58,326 bases of DNA, taken from contig MCFG01000416.1 in assembly GCA_002104895.1 (NCBI GenBank), forward strand, positions 1 to 58,326, read 5' to 3'. The position numbers and the translations under genes were made by a program. This stretch comes from Anaeromyces robustus (Eukaryota; Neocallimastigomycota; Neocallimastigomycetes; Neocallimastigales; Neocallimastigaceae). Under the pieces are notes generated by a model. The model did no database searches. It saw only the letters and a program-made list of their open reading frames with translations, and had not been told where the DNA came from. Positions 57,561 to 58,326 of this stretch are shown here, piece by piece (position 1 is the first letter of the stretch; every line of letters starts with the position of its first letter).

Positions 57561-58326
57561 ATATACATAAATATATTAAATATTATTATTTTATGTAATT
57601 ATACATTTACACATAAAATATATGTTTATTGTTTTTTATATCATAATAAGTTTAATTTATATGATTACTAATTGTTTAAGAGTTTGATATTAAAATGGTA
57701 AACAATTGAAATTATAAAATAAACAAAATTAAATTTATAATAATATATCATACCATAAAATAAACGATATATAATATAAATTGACTATTAATATAAAATT
57801 ATTATTTAATTTTAAATATTATTTACAACTATTAAGTAATAGTTAAATAAACAAAATCAAATTTATAATAATATATCATAATTATAATGTTTTATTATAA
57901 TTTAATTTTGTTTATTTAATAATTTCTGTTGTTTATTATTTTTGAAAATGAAAAGTTTTATTAATTTTTTATTATACATTTACAAATAATATATGTTTAT
58001 CAGTAAGTTAATAATCATATAAATTAAATAAAAATAATTATAAATTTATTTTTAACTAGTAAACTATTAAAGGATATATTTAAATTATAATAATAAAAAA
58101 CATAAATACTTATAAAATAAATAAAATTACCTATAATGATGCTATACTAATATTTTTTAATTATATTTTCATATAATAATTTTTTATATAATTATACTTT
58201 TTATTTATATTTTAATGATTATTAGCTAATTTAAAAATAATTATTTTAGAGGTTAGGTTATTTTAAAAATATGGTTAGGTTTTTATATATCCATAAAAAA
58301 AAAAAAAAAAAAAATTACGACACGCA
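57561..58326. other. Right end, no gene seen
   Basis: A+T-rich sequence. Two GGTTAGGTT words lie near 58250-58280 and an A20 run near 58292. They are not in tandem, so no telomere is called. The word AAATTTATAATAATATATCAT is repeated near 57732 and 57857. Confidence 0.5.

Noticed and set aside
58240-58326. Telomere at the right end
   Set aside because: Only two separated GGTTAGGTT words and an A run; no tandem telomeric repeat.

Overview
The window is eukaryotic nuclear DNA with extreme A+T content. It has GT..AG introns, intron-spanning genes, Pol III tRNA genes with T-run terminators, and very abundant (TTTA)n and (TTA)n microsatellites. The gene types and base composition point to an anaerobic gut (rumen) fungus, Neocallimastigomycota. 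They include chemoreceptor-like class C GPCRs with a bacterial-type solute-binding ectodomain and several bacterial-looking metabolic genes. The genus cannot be told from the sequence alone.

Left part (1-2480): a peroxiredoxin-glutaredoxin hybrid gene on the minus strand with one intron, set in empty A+T-rich DNA.

Central part (4005-37675, all minus strand): the main content is a head-to-tail array of five paralogous receptor genes, here called A to E in map order. Each has 23 exons, and I could assemble all five without a frame break (990, 1067, 970, 1166 and 1084 aa). Each protein runs: signal peptide, long extracellular solute-binding-protein (SBP, type II periplasmic binding) domain, seven transmembrane helices with class C GPCR hallmarks (Cys at the start of TM3, Cys in extracellular loop 2, P-x-x-F-N before TM6, F-x-P-K-like end of TM7), then a cytoplasmic tail unrelated between copies. 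Intron positions and phases are the same in all five, including several microexons of 15-26 nt. Introns and flanks carry independent microsatellite expansions.

Right-centre (37676-46035): a 4-kb gene-poor stretch with a decayed ORF and a perfect 24-bp hairpin, then three intronless plus-strand genes of bacterial type: an alpha/beta hydrolase with a Cys nucleophile, a CPBP-family intramembrane protease, and a maltose/galactoside-type O-acetyltransferase.

Right end (46036-58326): no intact protein gene seen. It holds a 35-bp minisatellite of about 32 units, one tRNA-Gly(UCC), three identical tRNA-Thr(UGU) genes inside duplicated and inverted segments, a tRNA-Leu(CAA), an ORF relic, a T-rich tandem repeat and a 39-bp repeat with a 78-bp higher-order pattern. 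The pattern suggests a subtelomeric or other fast-evolving region, but no telomere repeat is seen.

Taken together, the receptors could sense extracellular solutes (sugars or peptides are the usual SBP ligands) and signal through divergent tails. Ligand and partner are not shown by the sequence.
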